A stretch of DNA of 64,000 bases from Pseudofabraea citricarpa (GCA_029641185.1 JAPWGK010000004.1:496001-560000); one strand, 5' to 3'; shown: positions 1 through 12,279, counted from the stretch's first letter. Numbers and translations are program-made. The notes: a model not told the origin generated them from the sequence alone.

Positions 1-388
1 CACACTACCAACATTCCTCTGAGGCGGTTTTACCTACACAGCGAATTTGACCGTTGCCTACTTGTATACATTCCGACAGATGAACTCTGAGATAAGAGTC
101 TCAGATGGGGGTCATGGAATTGCGTGTTGCCCACGACAACGAACGAACGAAGTCTGAATCCATCCACGAGATTATTGCCTGTTGTCGTCACTACGGGTGA
201 TGCGCTTAATCAGCAACCCCGCAGGCCGCCGCCATCCATCCAAACGCGTCTCCTGCAGCCTCAGACCCTCCACACAAGGCTGAGTCCAGATGCAACGATT
301 CCTGGACTTATCTACCAGCAGACTTCACGGGACTCCGAGTCACTGCACAAAACCCCAATAGCCTCAGACTATGGGATTGCCCTTAAGA
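1..388. other. upstream region of the first gene
   Basis: No recognisable gene lies here. A frame is open across 124-504 on the plus strand, but its composition looks random and it overlaps the nas2 start in another frame. It is most simply the promoter and 5' leader of the proteasome chaperone gene, possibly with the end of an upstream gene outside the window. Confidence 0.5.
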
Positions 389-1251
389 ATGGAGAATCTT
401 CACGCCCCTACAGTCCCCTCAGGACCTACATCTGGAGCTGGTGCTACGAATGGAGTCCAAACCAACGGTTTATCTTTCTCTCAACTGCAGGCCAAGAAAG
501 ATAATTTAGAAGCCGAAATCAGAGCTCTAAGTAGTGTTCTTGACTCGGTAGGCAAAGCAGTCTCTCTTCTCTATACTTCAGTTGTGCTGACGCAAGAAAG
601 CATGGCGTTGACATGAATACTAGACTTATCACTCCAGATGGCTTCCCTCGCGCAGACCTGGATGTTGCACAGAGTATTACACACTCAGTATCCGCTAGTA
701 CTTACTGTGTGCTAATGGGAAATAGTCCGTACAACGAGAGCCCGAATTATCTATCTTCGAAACGACTACAAGTCTCTGATGAACGTCATCGAGAAGCACA
801 TCCACGAGCACTTTGCGCGACAAGCTGAGGAAAGCAGGGCAGGCGAGGCAGGCTCCAGCAACGAGCTGGATATCTCCGGCACTTCAAGCACACCAGCTCC
901 GCAGCAACTAGGCCCGCCATTCGCAAAGGTCAATAGTGTTGTTGCAGGTAGCCCATCAGAGTTGGCCGGCTTGAAGGCGGGAGACGAGATTAGGAACTTT
1001 GGATATGTCAACCACTCAAATCACGATGGTTTGAAACGAGTTGGAGAATGTGTTCAAGGCAATGAAGCTGTAAGTGTTGGTCCCCAGTAATTGAGAAAGC
1101 AGTCATCTAATAGCAACGGCAGCGCAACGTTCTAGTCAAAGTCTCTAGGCCTGATGCGTCCCAACGGAGACAAGAGTTACAGCTTACCCTTACGCCGAGG
1201 AAGGATTGGGGTGGCCGGGGACTTCTCGGATGCCACATCTTGCCACTGTAG
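389..1251 (+). CDS. nas2: 26S proteasome assembly chaperone Nas2/PSMD9 (PDZ protein)
   Basis: This is a four-exon model: 389-547, 601-673, 726-1069 and 1123-1251, giving 234 residues. All junctions are GT-AG and keep one frame. The N-terminal part is a helical coiled-coil segment (FSQLQAKKDNLEAEI), followed by the family signature HGVDMNTRLITPDGFPR directly after the first intron. A PDZ-like domain follows (AKVNSVVAGSPSELAGLKAGDEI), and the protein ends in the typical TPRKDWGGRGLLGCHI stretch. Nas2 binds the C-terminus of the base ATPase Rpt5 and helps assemble the proteasome base in the cytosol and nucleus. The ATG at 389 was preferred over the in-frame ATG at 371 because homologues begin near this point, but either could be used. 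The Ran gene follows 0.7 kb downstream in the same direction. The domain order and the clean splicing make the call firm. Confidence 0.92.
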
Positions 1252-1965
1252 TTGCAATTCCATATTAGAATTGCATTGCCGTGTTTTCCTTTGCCTCTGG
1301 GGGTGCTTCTAGCGATGGTGTTGCATGGTTGGCGTTATCTTGAATGAAAAAGCTCTAGAATTTTGTATTGATGACTGATCCTCAGACTGTCGTCGATAGA
1401 AAGGCTGGTAGTGAAACCCAAGGTGACAAAATAGTTGTAAAAGACCATTTCCGTGACTGCCTAATAATGTGATCTCATGATCCTGAGCTCCTAGACAAGC
1501 CAGGCTGCGATAGATGGTGGGTGATTGGTAATTAATGATTAACACCCAGTAGATAGACCATTTGAGGAGCTCTAGGTTGGAATGCTTTAAAAGGAGTCAT
1601 GGTGACCGATTGCTCTGCAGTTACAACGTGGTGAACTAATCTGCCTTGTTTCTGCCCTCGACCCCTCGATTCTAGAACCTTACCTGAGCACGTGACAGTT
1701 TAGCGTCATTCCATTTTTTAGCGGTTCTTCGCCCACCGCTTTCTGTGCAGCCATCAAAACATCGGGAGCCTTTCATAACCCACCACGTTCACAACGTCTG
1801 TCAGTAATAATAGGTACGCCATCCCATATATTCTTCTTCCTCCCTCCGCGCCTGTTCTCGACCCTCAATCTTGGATATCAGCTTGGTGCTAACACTTATC
1901 GTGCGTAGCATTGCGACTGTTACTGCTGCACTGTTTACCTGCCATTTCTCATACAAACAACCATC
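1252..1965. other. intergenic region between nas2 and the Ran gene
   Basis: No gene is seen. The right half (about 1690-1965) is pyrimidine-rich with cytosine/thymine tracts and a CACGTG at 1689-1694, which fits the promoter and 5' leader of the highly expressed Ran GTPase gene. A frame open on the minus strand at 1309-1545 has no recognisable content. Confidence 0.5.
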
Positions 1966-2922
1966 ATGGCTGACGCAGCTACCAACGTCCCCACCTTCAA
2001 GCTTGTGCTTGTTGGTGATGGAGGAACCGGAAAGGTATGAATCATCTCCTCCACGGCTTGTTGCTCGTCATATCGCAACTTCTTCGATAGACCCCGCCAC
2101 CAGCCATCCCACCAACAGCGCGCATATTGAATTTTCACCTTACTGACATCAACACTATAGACCACCTTCGTAAAGCGTCATTTGACTGGAGAGTTCGAGA
2201 AGAAGTACATCGCCACCCTCGGTGTCGAAGTTCACCCCCTTGGCTTCACCACAGTACGTCTATGCCCCGCAATGTTTATTACCCCACATCTCTGGAGCAA
2301 AAGCTGATTTCCTTCCGCAGAACTTGGGCAACATTCAATTCGACGTCTGGGATACTGCTGGACAGGAGAAGTTTGGAGGTCTCCGTGACGGATACTACAT
2401 CAACGGACAATGTGGTATTATCATGTTCGACGTCACTTCCCGCATCACCTACAAGAACGTCCCCAACTGGCATCGTAAGTTCGACGATTAGATATTTCTC
2501 GTCTTCAATTATGTTCGTATTCTGACCCTCAATAGGTGACCTGGTTCGCGTCTGCGAGAACATCCCAATTGTCTTGACCGGTAACAAGGTTGATGTGAAG
2601 GAGCGAAAGGTCAAGGCCAAGACCATCACCTTCCACCGAAAGAAGAACCTTCAATATTATGACATCTCCGCCAAGTCCAACTACAACTTCGAGAAGCCAT
2701 TCTTGTGGTTGGCCAGAAAGCTCGTTGGCAACCCAGCCTTGGTAAGCCTTGCTACATCCGCTCACAGCAACTCAACTAATGTTATTTTAGGAATTCGTTG
2801 CCGCCCCAGCACTTGCTCCCCCAACAGCAACTGTTGACCAGGCACTGCTCGAGCAATATCAAAAGGAGATGCAAGATGCTGCCCAGATGCCCCTTCCAGA
2901 TGAGGATGATGCCGACTTGTAA
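1966..2922 (+). CDS. gsp1: GTP-binding nuclear protein Ran/Gsp1
   Basis: Five exons (1966-2034, 2161-2253, 2321-2474, 2536-2741, 2791-2922) encode 217 residues, the usual size of Ran. The P-loop GDGGTGKTT (residues 17-25) is split by the first intron. Switch II contains [11 protein letters not shown] with the catalytic glutamine at 69, as in human Ran, and the guanine-specificity motifs NKVD and SAK are present. The acidic C-terminus ends DEDDADL and there is no CaaX prenylation box, which distinguishes Ran from Rab and Ras proteins. Ran drives nucleocytoplasmic transport through RCC1 and RanGAP and supports spindle assembly. Five exons in such a short gene is usual for conserved small GTPases of filamentous ascomycetes. 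The identification is essentially certain; only the splice limits were set by eye. Confidence 0.98.
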
Positions 2923-4944
2923 ACCAACTTTGGCTTAGGCGCAGAGGCACGTGCGATTCTTAGCAGCATCTTAGAACATTCTTCGGCGATTTTTGCATCT
3001 CAATCGATCGGTCTGGTAGTTAGTTAGAGGCAGCTGAGAACGAGATTCCCTCTTTATTTTACGGGCGTGGACACATCACATGCGGACAGCGCGCATGCTG
3101 GTGATGGGGTGGACTGGTACTTTTTTATGAGCGATGAACGAAGGACATCCTGCAAGCAGAAAGCAAGATTTTGCTTTATTAGGCAGGTTATTTAGCTAGA
3201 CTACCAAAAGCACGAGTCTTTCAATAGACCGCCCTTTTCTCACTTTTGCCTCTACTAGCTCCTGTGAAATTTTGCCGTGAGTTTCCTTACATTAGCTTTC
3301 AATGAAATAAATGATCATATCTCGAATCTCAGTTCTATATAATCATACCACACTGCTTAGGATTAACTTTGTAGTAATTTAATGTTTTACATCAAGCGGT
3401 CTTCCATTGGTATACAGCGAGATGTTACAAATCCCAATGAAATACATTATCCTCGAACTGTCCATGAGCGGTGATGTTTAGAATTGGGATGCCTGTAATT
3501 CATATCCTTGATGGAGAGAAAGACGAATTCCAGTTGTCCTCTTAAAGCTGGTGATACCAAGTCAATCCCTCGCTGAAAATTATAAATTAGGCTTCTATGG
3601 CTGGCTATTTTTGATAACAGTGAACTCTATTTTGCTCTTTTTTTCTAACGCTGATGGTCAAGATATTAATTCAGCAAGACTTATCATCTAATTATAAAGC
3701 AAGACAAAGTATTGTAGGTTTATACTTGATATACTCGGTTAGCTAGCATAACTAATACATGCGACTATTAACAAAGGGTCACTCTAGGACAGATTTTGGT
3801 ATGATTATGTTTGAAGACATATACATTTATGTCACTTAGACAGCCAATAGACAGAACATCTGCATTGGATAAATGGATGGTAGAACAGCTGACTCTCAAT
3901 GCCTCTGAACTACACTCTAAGCGAGCTTAAACCTGTATACCTAGGTAGGTATTCTTCCTTATTTGGAAGCACGAGGAGTACATTCATATTGTTCTTTATA
4001 CAAAGGAAGGGATGTGTCCTAATAGGATATTTTATGTATAGATGCGTGCCTAGGCAACTTTCAAGTTTACAAGTTGCTGCTTAGACCTTACGCTAGATTG
4101 AGAACCACTCAATGACAAAGTCCGTCCGAGATGATTTTAATCATAGGCCTATGTTTGAAAATATGAGATATTACAATTAAACCCAGCTTGAAGCTTTTAA
4201 CTCCCATTTATCCCATTTATTAGTGAGAAAACCAATGCAGCTTCTATTGCCAAATCTTCTATATTGAATGAGGAGGTACCTATGAGAAAATCGAAAATCG
4301 GAAATCCAGCCTTGTGGATTGAATTTAAGCCCACCTAATCTATTCAACTTATTGGAAGGACTTTGTCCAAAAACACACCTTCCAAGACTTACAAATATTA
4401 TATGCCTTTTAATCATTCCAAATATAGTCTATTGGGACGTCCTATTTCTCAACTGGCTGTACGAAATAAATGAAGAGGCATAACTACAAAACACATTTTG
4501 TTACTGAAGATAGCGGCATGAAGTATACGATGTCAGTTGGTAGTCAGAATCCCATTTTGTATCTAGTATTCAGGCAATGAATGGTAATATGTCAAATTCA
4601 TAACCTGAGGAGAATAGACATGTATTGGATATTTAGATTGCATAACTGAAAGATGAAAGCATGAAAACGGTTATGCATTGGTATGTGCTGTTATGTTATG
4701 TAAATAATCGCAATCGATAAACAAATACGATTGCGGAATATGGTTTCGCCGGCTTCGGAAGAGGGGATCTCGCTTGGCCGACACGTCTTTAAGAAACGCG
4801 GTCAAGACTGTCCATGTCTTGACATATTAAACTTCCTCAGAAGTTCAACCGCATTCCTTTTCAGACCTTCTTACAGTATCTGATTCTCCTCGAAGATACA
4901 TACTTTCCTATCTATTCCTAGGTTATGAATAGTTCATAAACACC
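2923..4944. other. AT-rich intergenic region
   Basis: Two kilobases with no gene. The first 300 bases are the 3' region of the Ran gene. From about 3300 to 4750 the sequence is rich in A and T and stops are frequent in all frames; the longest open stretches (3899-4084 plus, 4177-4416 minus) have no recognisable protein content. It could hold old, mutated repeat remains, but no terminal repeats were found. Confidence 0.55.
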
Positions 4945-6865
4945 ATGAGCGACGCGTCTTCAACTGCACCTGGCTTGCCTGCCATTGCCTCAGGTGATGC
5001 TCGACCAGTTTCAAGCGCCAGTGGAGGAGAGACAGATGGTTCTGTGGGCCACTCTGCAAGTTCAGACGCGATGGATGGCAGGAGTCAAGAGCGAAAGAGC
5101 GATACAAAGCAGAGGAGAAAACGAACTAGGTATGTGGGAGCCATTCTTCGCGCATGCGCCAATACGTGTTATAAGACTCATACATGAGATATCATACACT
5201 ACGACATCGCCATAGCTCAATGGCTAATTTTGCGCATAATAGTCCGGAAGATCAGCTTGTCCTCGAAGCCTTTTACAAAGAGAACCCAAAGCCAAATAAA
5301 GCCGCGCGTGCTGAAATACTCAAAGACGTGAAGGGAATGAACGAGAAAGAGGTGCAGGTTAGTGGTTTAATTTGAGCGCGAGCTTAATTGGCATAAAACG
5401 CGTTTGGTGCTGTTCTACAGCTAACAAAAAAGTAGATCTGGTTCCAAAACCGTCGCCAAATCAATCGGAGAAAACAACGACCTCTATTACCGCACGAGAT
5501 CGCGGCCTTTGGTCTTGGTGGCATGGCAGCGCTTTCATCTGATCCAATCACTGGGGTGATCAGCAGTCATCGCACAGAGTTACTTCCTATGGGCTCGTCC
5601 TATGAAGGTTTCAGCAGTCAAGGAAGCGATGAGGGCAATCAAGAATTACAGGGTTCATCACGGAATTCTGAAGAACGCCGCGAAGCCCTTGAACGTAAGC
5701 CAGCAGAGATCATTCCAGAAAGTGGACTCCCCCAAAAGGCAGAAAGTCCCCCAACCATCTCTCAAAGCGTAACGCAGTCCTTCTCCTCAACACCAGGATA
5801 TCTAGCAAACCGATGGAATACATCAAATAGCTCCTTCTCGACACCTAACTCATCTCAACTTCCTCCTATTGCAACCCCTTCTATGTAAGCCGTGCTGATT
5901 TGAGTATTTAACCATGTCGTGACTAACCTTTATGTAGCACTTTTCCAGGTCAACCTCAGTCTTGCCCAGGACGACTTGCTGCACCTCCATCTACTCCTCC
6001 TCCGTCATCACAAATCCGATTGTCCATGTCCCTTGATGGTAAAGCAGAGATTGTAACATTAGACCTCTCTCCTCCTCGTACCATGGCTCCTCGACCTACT
6101 TCCTCGGGATCTTCTCTCCCCCGGAGAAGAATGGGTCTTCAGCGAAGTCAGAGTGCGCTTCCTTTCGGTCCACTATCACGCAAATCTACTCCTGAGATTG
6201 CTTTTACGCCTAGATTACCTGCTGGTCGATCGCGTGACACACGCACTTGGGAATTTTGCTGCGACGGGGAAACTCGCGACGAGCTTACCACCCAAGCAGA
6301 AAATGAATCTAGTGGATCTGCTTTGGCGGCAATTAGCCTTTTACGTTCTACCAGCAACTCAGCACTGAAGAACAATAGCAACAAACGCAATCAGTCAAAT
6401 GTTAAGCAAGTCACTGGCAAGAAAATAAAATTGGGAAGAGCTGCATCCAGTCTGGCGAGATTGCAGAGCACTGGCTCAGAATCATCTGGCAAGGATAAAG
6501 AGGGACTTATGAGATCGCCATCTGGAGATTCAGACAAGGAGAACTGGTCCCCTAGCGAGCTTGGACAGAACCCTCGCCGCCGCCGTCCTCTACCTTCTGG
6601 TCGCCAAAAGCCAGGAACCTCAAAGCGTGTTCTAGGAGACAATTTCAATGTTCCAACACACGCGATCGACTTTGGTGGCAATCTTAACAAACACAAACGA
6701 CGTAAGTCTGAGCATAAGGATGGCAGCATCTTTGAAGACGAGGGAACTAAGGAAGTCGGCGAGGAAGTCCAAAAATTCATGAGTGGAGAAATCAGCCCTA
6801 GCAAGAAAGGTGACCTCGACTGTGTTCAGGGTTTACTTTCGTTGAGCCAGGGAAATTGGCGATGA
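4945..6865 (+). CDS. homeodomain transcription factor
   Basis: Four exons (4945-5129, 5243-5357, 5436-5884, 5938-6865) encode 558 residues. The homeodomain lies at roughly residues 55-115: a basic arm (KQRRKRT), helix I around DQLVLEAFYKENPKP, and recognition helix IWFQNRRQINRRKQR at residues 101-115, with the invariant W, F, N and R of the DNA-contacting helix. The exon 2/3 junction falls just before this helix. The rest is low-complexity and rich in Ser/Pro, with a conserved-looking segment near the C-terminus (DSDKENWSPSELGQNPRRRR, then HAIDFGGN). It is probably a nuclear regulator of the Yox1/Pho2-like fungal homeobox group, but its targets cannot be read from sequence. Three introns had to be joined; each keeps the frame. 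The start is the first ATG of a long leader with a purine at -3. Confidence 0.9.
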
Positions 6866-7667
6866 TACCAGATTTCAAGATGTAAGGGTATGGTGATTGA
6901 TTGTTTTCGGTTGTGGAGATATATTCGCACTTGATGCCGGATCGCATCAGGAATGGGCTTAGCACGGCGTTGGAGTATAATCACTAGCTGTTTGAGTGTA
7001 ACTTGAGGAGAAATGATGGGGCAGCAATTAAATACCCGAATCTGTCTGGATAGGAGTCCTTGCTATAGTTATTCTAGAAAATGACTATGTATGATGGAAA
7101 TCCATTGGACGATGTTCATAAGTCTGGTGAAAGTTTTGTCGATTTTGGTCCTATCACATCTATCTCATCTATCTCTAGGACGGACTTTAGACCTAAATCG
7201 GGGGCGTCTAATATTGAAGTCACACAATTAAGCGATTGCGTCTTTGCCACTAAGCGACGAACTCGAGGTCAAGGTCGAGGTTAGTTGTGGCGAGATTAGA
7301 TTATAATTGATATCCCAAAACATATGGTACGAAAGCAGTTTACACTATGGCTTCGTTCGGTGTTGCACCCAGTCTCATTCATAGGATAAGGCTTCGCCGC
7401 AACCAGCAGTTTTATTAAGCTCACCAATGATGTAGGCTTGTGTATTTTAATGTTGATCTGGGGAGTTGACAAGGTAGGTAACATTACTTCTTCACATATG
7501 GGAGATTCTTGCTTTTGTACTTCACTATAAGGCAGCTACTGAAGTTCTCAAATTGCAGATAATACTACAATGTAGGTGTGGACTTTTGCGCGTTACTGGT
7601 CTGTGCTCAGACACGACAAGCAATCTCCCGTCGACGGACCGCAGTCTCGATTCTAGTCATTGAAGTG
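6866..7667. other. intergenic region between converging genes
   Basis: This is the shared 3' side of the homeobox gene (plus) and the flavin monooxygenase (minus). A 67-codon frame at 7081-7284 has no recognisable content and is probably chance. Nothing else is seen. Confidence 0.5.
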
Positions 7668-9149
7668 CTACTCCGCATACACTGGAGGCTCCTCCCCAGC
7701 AGCCCATCTAAATTTCCTTCCCGGATGGTCCTGAAGAAGCCACGGCGAGCCTAAAAAGGCCTCGCGTGCTGTCACCCCTTCTTTCTCTACTTCTGTTCGG
7801 AATAAGCCACGCCGCTGAAGCACCGGCAGTACAAACTCGATAATGTCCTCGAACGAACCCGGGTTCGTGATGTTAGCAAGGTTAAAGCCATCAATGCCAC
7901 CGATATCCACCCAGCGCTCTAGCTCGTCTACTACGGTTTCTGGGCTGCCTACAGCTTTGGCGCCCGTCCCACCCAGGGTCAGGTACTCTGCGATTCTGGA
8001 CTTGTTCCATGGAAGATTATCGGTTCCTGGAACTGTTGCACTCCACCTATCGACAACGGAGCGGACCGAGTAGTCTTTTACAAAGCGGAAATCTTCGTCG
8101 TCTGTATATGTGGACAGATCAATGCCCGTCCAACCACCAAATAATGCCAAGGCACCCTCCCTATCGCCATAAGACAAGAGCTCGGCCTTCTTCTGTTCTG
8201 CTGCTTCATCGGTTTCGGCCACGATTATGGTGATGCCTGCGAGTATCTTAATGTTATTGGGATCCCGTCCGAACTTGTCTTTGGCGAGGGCTCGGATTGC
8301 TTCTACTGCTGGTTTGACAAGCTCCGGCAATTGAGCGCTGACAAAAATCGCTTCTGCATGCTTCGCCCCAAATTCTTTGCCAGCCTTTGATGATCCAGCT
8401 TGGAACAGGAACGGAGTACGCTGCGGGGAAGGCTCGCAGAGATGCGGGCCAGGAACGGTAAAATATTTCCCTCTGTGGAAGATTTGACGTATGAGGTCCA
8501 GGTTTGCATACTGGCCGCTCTCCTTGTCCTTCAATACAGCATCGTCCCGCCAACTTCCTTCCCAAAGTTTGTACACAACGTCCAAGTACTCATTCGCAAT
8601 GCGGTAACGCTCATCATGCTCGATCTGCGTGTCTAACCCAAGGTTACGGGCAGCGCTCTCGAGATAGGAAGTCACAATATTCCACGCAACCCGGCCACCA
8701 GAGAGATGATCGACTGTTGAAAACCGTCGTGCTAGTAGGTATGGCTGCTCATAAGTAGTGCTAGCAGTAATACCGAAGACAAGGTTCTTTGTAGCTGCTG
8801 CCATCGCAGGAACGGTATATAGAGGATCGTTTATAGGAAACTGGGCCGCGGCCGGAACTCCTGGGCCAACATTGGAAGGACCTTTATACACATCATATCC
8901 GCCAAGAACATCCGCAACGAAAAGAGCATGGAAATTGGCTTTGTCAAGTAGCTGAGCTAAATCGGTCCAGAACTTCAGTTTGGTATAGTCTGTTGTGTTG
9001 TTCCGGGGATGTTTCCATAGTCCCGGTGCCAGATGGCCAGGGGAATTTATAACAAAGGCATTGAGAATCAATTTCTTTTTTTCTTCTGTCTGGTTCAGGC
9101 CAATGTTGCCTTCAACTCTAGCTGTTTCTTCATTTAAAGACATTGTCAT
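7668..9149 (-). CDS. FMN-dependent monooxygenase of the NtaA/SnaA/DszA family
   Basis: A single uninterrupted frame of 493 codons, close to the usual 440-490 of this family. It is a bacterial-luciferase-like TIM barrel flavoprotein. Recognisable family segments are NAFVINSPGHLAPGLWKHP near the N-terminus, the FVADVLGGYDVY strand-loop, ATKNLVFGITASTTYEQPY, the LSGGRVAWNIVTS segment (flavin phosphate region), FLFQAGSSKAGKEFGAKHAE and, near the end, DGFNLANITNPGSFEDI. Members oxidise nitrilotriacetate, dibenzothiophene sulfone, alkanesulfonates or similar small molecules using reduced FMN from a separate reductase; the substrate here cannot be told. No partner reductase lies nearby. It is divergent from the DUR3-type transporter with about 0.9 kb between their starts. 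Lack of introns and similarity to bacterial enzymes would fit an old transfer from bacteria, which is inference only. Confidence 0.93.
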   Translation of the reverse strand: MTMSLNEETARVEGNIGLNQTEEKKKLILNAFVINSPGHLAPGLWKHPRNNTTDYTKLKFWTDLAQLLDKANFHALFVADVLGGYDVYKGPSNVGPGVPAAAQFPINDPLYTVPAMAAATKNLVFGITASTTYEQPYLLARRFSTVDHLSGGRVAWNIVTSYLESAARNLGLDTQIEHDERYRIANEYLDVVYKLWEGSWRDDAVLKDKESGQYANLDLIRQIFHRGKYFTVPGPHLCEPSPQRTPFLFQAGSSKAGKEFGAKHAEAIFVSAQLPELVKPAVEAIRALAKDKFGRDPNNIKILAGITIIVAETDEAAEQKKAELLSYGDREGALALFGGWTGIDLSTYTDDEDFRFVKDYSVRSVVDRWSATVPGTDNLPWNKSRIAEYLTLGGTGAKAVGSPETVVDELERWVDIGGIDGFNLANITNPGSFEDIIEFVLPVLQRRGLFRTEVEKEGVTAREAFLGSPWLLQDHPGRKFRWAAGEEPPVYAE

Positions 9150-10083
9150 AGAAACTTTGACGCTATGAAGCTCTTCTGTTTAGCAGCAGGTGACCTTCGG
9201 ATATGTGTTGTGCCTAATTGCTGCTGCTGAAAGATTACTCTCAATCGTTATGGGATAAATGGGGGTGAGGAAAGACTCAGTTATATCCTTATTAAGGCCG
9301 AGTCTTCCTCATCTTCCCAAGCATGTCATTATCCTTGGAGATATCCTCATTGTTGCCATCATAGTTTTAGAAAAGATCGACCTATTGTCGCACAGAGAGA
9401 AAGTATGCTAAGCCCACTCTTACACTTGTGGAGGGGGATTTAAGGTAAGCATCGAGATGAGCCTTCCACAAATTCTCCGGACAAGGTTCTGGCGGCATCA
9501 ACAACCTCTGTCATCCAGTAGCAGAAGTCGTCCTAAAAAGCAGAGGCTTCGATACAGGGACAGGTGCAGGATAAAAAAAATTGGGACAATCCCTACTGTG
9601 CCCACTTTCGCTGCATCAAGATAGCGTTGATATTGGGTGGTTCTTTGCATTGTAAGATTGTTCTGGTCGAAAAGCACGTCAAAAGTTCATGGTGTTGCAT
9701 AATTAGCAAGACCAGCCAAAAACATGTCCAACCATTGGTTCATAGGCTGTACGGCAGAAGCGACCCGCAGAAGAACAGTGGGATAATAAGGCACGACTAC
9801 CAAATAGCTTCATTGTCCACCCCGGCCATGTGGCAATTACTAGTTAGTGTACTAGATGATACAAGCTTCACAAGCTTTTGAAATCACGCAAGCTTTATTT
9901 ACGTGGGATGCTGTCGAAGTGCATTGATATGGGCTATCGGATTTATTTTGATAAATAGCTGGCTGAGGTCAACGAGTCTTTAGCACAACCCCAGAATCAG
10001 CTTCGGTCTTGTTCTTCAATTCAAAGACGCCCACATCAGTTTTCTTGCACTTTTTTATAGATAAATTTGGGAGTTTTCAAAGC
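9150..10083. promoter_or_regulatory. divergent promoter region with GATA-type sites
   Basis: The 934 bases between the monooxygenase start (minus) and the transporter start (plus) hold no gene. HGATAR-type sites, the binding sequence of fungal AreA/Nit2 nitrogen regulators, are seen at 9619-9624 (AGATAG), 9949-9954 (TGATAA) and 10059-10064 (AGATAA), the last two just upstream of the transporter ATG. Such short sites occur often by chance, so control by nitrogen is a suggestion, although it is the usual control of DUR3 genes. Confidence 0.4.
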
Positions 10084-12279
10084 ATGTCCCGCTTCATCCT
10101 AGGCGATGTGACAAATGGTATCACTCTTCTTCCTCAAGCTACTGGATATGGCATGGTCATTGGGCTCGGGATTCTATTTGCTGGAATAATTCTCTTTGCA
10201 GTTAGAGTGCAGAGGCTTTACTTACAAGAAGACTCTGATACATCTGAAATGTTCATGGTAGCGAATCGCTCAGTCGGTACAGGGCTTACAGCATCCGCTG
10301 TCTTTTCATCTTGGATGTGGATAAATGAGACCGTCTTCTCGGCAGTCATGTGTTACAATTACGGTATTGCAGCACCATTCTGGTTTGCAACTGGTTGTGC
10401 CTTCCAGGTTGCATTGATGGGTGTCTTGGGCGTCTTAACAAAATTGAGGGTCCCATATGCACACACGTCCTTGGAGATTATTCGAATGCGGTATGGGCGT
10501 GTCGGGCACTTTATCTACATTGCACTCAATCTTATCAACAACGTATTTGGGTGTTCATCGATGATTCTCGCTGGGTCACAGTTAATTGTAGGGATAAGTG
10601 GCATGCATGTAGCTGCGGCAACTATTTTGCTTCCACTGGGTGGTAAGATCTTTCTGCTCTATCTTCTATATCTTACCCAGCCTAATTAACGTGTGTCTTA
10701 GTCGTTTTGTATACCGCTGTGGGTGGGTTAAAAGCCACCTTCATCACCGACTTTATCCACACAAGCGTTGCACTTATTTTGATTATCTGGTTCACCTTAG
10801 CCGTCCTAATGAGTGACACAATAGGTGGTATCTCCGGTCTATACGATAAAGTCATTGCCGCTGAAGCGGCAGGGCAGTATTACATTGAAGGAAACTTTAA
10901 GGGCTCTTTACTTACTTTCAAGTCCAAAGGAGCCACCATGTTCGGTGTTATTCACTCTTTTGGTAATCTTGCCTTGATGACTATGGTATTGTTGCCCTCT
11001 ATCCCTGGAGAGAAGTCAGGCTCACAAATTCTAGGATACTGGCTTCTGGCAGAAGTCCTTTGCCTCCGAGGTGCATGCCACAGTTCCAGGTTACGACCTT
11101 GCAGCCATAGCCATATTTGCTGTTCCTTGGGGTCTTGGCACCGTCTTTGGATTGGTTGCTCGGGTTATTGAGACTCTTCCCATCTTTCCCACCTATCCGC
11201 ATGCCTTTACTGCCGCTCAAGTTGGCGCTGGTTATGTAGAGCCATACGTGCTCAATGCAATTCTAGGCAGTGGCGGTGCAGTTGGTCTCTTGTTGTGCCT
11301 TTTTATGTCTGTGACCAGCACGGTCTCCTCTTCGATGATTGCTGTTAGCAGTATCTTGTCTTTTGACATCTACCGCACTTATATTAACCCCAAGGCTACC
11401 GATCGCCAGGTCGTTAGAGCAAGTCACCTCGGAGTTGTTTTCCACGGCGTCTTTATTACAGGTATTGCACTCAGTCTTAATTATGGAAAGGCCAACATGA
11501 CCTGGGTTAACTACTGCTCGCCTATTTTGATATCTCCTGCTGTCTTTCCCATCTTTTTTACCTTGATGTGGTCCGGCCAAACTCAACTCGCAGCAGTCAT
11601 ATCTCCTGTTTTGGGATTAGCAACCGGTATCACTGTCTGGCTCACAACGGCGAACTCTATCTATGGTTCCATCTCGCTAGCAACTACAGTGAAACTAGCA
11701 CCCTCTCTCTACGGGGCAATTGGGTCACTGTTCTCTCCAATAGTTTACTCTCTTGTAATCTCCTACCTCCAACCCGAGACTTTCGACTGGAGAGAATTCT
11801 TAAGAGTTGGATTGAATGATGAAGACGATCCCTCTTCAGACTCCGACGTTGTCACTTCCCCAAACGCCTCCACGCCCGTCCTTGGCGCTCCATCCAGTGA
11901 TATCGAGAAAACTGGAAACGAATCTCCCATTACTATCACTACCCGATCTCATATGAAGCAAACACATTCGCTGGATAGTATCGAGCATCCTTTCGATGCA
12001 CAAACCCTCGTATCATTGAGGAGGTGGTTAAAGGTCGCTTGGGCGGTCTTCATTTTTATCTTTGCCATCACCATTGTCATCTGGCCCCTCCCGCTCTACA
12101 GGGACTATATCTTCACTAAATCTTTCTACAGCGGTTGGATCGTCGTTTCGATCTTCTGGCAGTTCTTTGCGCTGGTTGCTGTGGTTATTTACCCAATATA
12201 TGATGGAAGACATGAGATCTCGAAGTCATTCCGTGGGATTTGGAGGAGTTTGACGACGCGTTACTTAAATTCTAATTAG
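10084..12279 (+). CDS. dur3: urea/polyamine active transporter, DUR3 type (sodium:solute symporter family)
   Basis: Three exons (10084-10642, 10702-10985, 11035-12279) give 695 residues, the usual DUR3 length. It is a polytopic plasma-membrane protein of the sodium:solute symporter family, with about 15 hydrophobic segments. Family segments include GYGMVIGLGILFAGIILFAV near the start, VANRSVGTGLTASAVFSSWMW, LYTAVGGLKATFITDFIH after the first intron, FWQKSFAS after the second, and the long stretch AVPWGLGTVFGLVAR with LFMSVTSTVSSSMIAVSS. A Ser/Asp-rich cytoplasmic loop (about residues 540-610) precedes the last two membrane spans. Fungal DUR3 imports urea with protons and can carry polyamines; fungi often have several paralogues, so the substrate is not certain. 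The frame is open upstream to about 10009, but no ATG lies there, so 10084 is the start. Confidence 0.94.

Noticed and set aside
10009..10083. Upstream extension of the DUR3 frame
   Set aside because: The first codon is TTG, not ATG; the first ATG that fits the family is 10084.
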